A DNA stretch of 5,616 nucleotides from JAABYT01 sp041581935 (GTDB lineage: Bacteria > Pseudomonadota > Gammaproteobacteria > HK1), in NCBI GenBank assembly GCA_041581935.1, contig JBFICP010000218.1, forward strand, positions 1-5,616. The letters are read 5' to 3'. Under the pieces are notes generated by a model. That model was not told where the DNA came from and searched no databases. It saw nothing but the letters and a program-made list of their open reading frames with translations. This document shows, piece after piece, positions 5,357 to 5,616 of this stretch (positions are counted from its first letter, which is position 1; the number at the start of each line of letters is the position of its first letter). Made by a program: the position numbers and the translations under genes.

Positions 5357-5616
5357 ATGAACCGACCAACTAATCGAATACCCCGGGGACCGTTCGGGCT
5401 CGACGCGATTCTGATTCTCATACTGCTTTTCTGGACACAGGCGACGCTGGCCGCACTGCCTGCGCTTCAGAGCGATTCCGGTCGACCGACACTGGCGCCT
5501 TTACTCGAAGCGGTCACACCCGCCGTGGTCAACATATCCGTATCGACGCGCATGCCCGTCGCGCAAAATCCGCTGTTTCAGGATCCTTTTTTCAAACGCT
5601 TCTTTGATCTCCCGGA
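5357..5616 (+). CDS. Deg/HtrA-family periplasmic serine protease, N-terminal part (3' end outside window)
   Basis: Eighty-six complete codons are visible before the window ends. The ATG at 5357 has AGGAG 7 nt upstream (5345-5349). The N-terminus is a signal sequence: basic residues up to R10, a hydrophobic core at about 14-26 (ending LILLFW), and small residues near 30-33 where cleavage is likely. Then comes the recognisable start of mature Do/DegQ-type proteases: LAPLLEAVTPAVVNISV (47-62) and NPLFQDPFFKRFFDLP (71-86), the latter forming the N-terminal part of the LA loop in this family. The catalytic His-Asp-Ser triad and the PDZ domains lie beyond the edge, so activity cannot be checked. 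Known members degrade or refold misfolded periplasmic proteins. It follows hsp20 on the same strand but is separated by 134 nt with strong hairpins, so co-transcription is uncertain. DegP, DegQ and MucD cannot be told apart from this part. Confidence 0.9.
   Translation, partial: MNRPTNRIPRGPFGLDAILILILLFWTQATLAALPALQSDSGRPTLAPLLEAVTPAVVNISVSTRMPVAQNPLFQDPFFKRFFDLP

Noticed and set aside
4836..5369. Open frame of 177 codons on the minus strand opposite the rightward hsp20
   Set aside because: Antisense of a confident Hsp20 gene, and the translated sequence shows no known motif.

Overview
The window is G+C-rich by eye, densely coded DNA from a Gram-negative bacterium. A gammaproteobacterium fits best, because of the DegQ/HtrA-type N-terminus, sigma-32-like promoter boxes and strong Shine-Dalgarno (SD) sites. 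This is inference from family resemblance; no marker gene is present. No mobile element, tRNA, rRNA or CRISPR array was seen.

Left part (1-3985, + strand): the 3' end of a BatA-like inner-membrane protein gene overlaps by 4 bp (ATGA) a very long gene. That gene encodes an 1117-residue DUF4175-like protein with three N-terminal membrane segments, a beta-rich Ig-like region, a Gly-rich hinge and a coiled-coil tail of about 580 residues. This looks like the end of a MoxR/DUF58/BatA-type envelope operon. The MoxR and DUF58 genes themselves lie outside the window, so that context is inferred. A perfect 11-bp hairpin follows the operon, in the convergent gap before the next gene.

Right part (4049-5616): two different small heat-shock proteins (Hsp20/alpha-crystallin) are divergently transcribed from a 232-bp intergenic region. 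It carries two back-to-back sigma-32-like promoters, each with a 14-nt spacer, and several hairpins in the predicted leaders. One hairpin holds the SD of the leftward gene in its loop. Downstream of the rightward hsp20, after a large hairpin region, begins a Deg/HtrA periplasmic serine protease gene cut by the window edge.

The right part therefore reads as a proteostasis cluster: cytoplasmic holdases that bind unfolding proteins, plus a periplasmic protease/chaperone. The left part is an envelope-maintenance module of poorly known function. The most informative non-coding stretch is the divergent hsp20 control region (4550-4781). No clearly new system is evident; the least characterised item is the large DUF4175-like protein.
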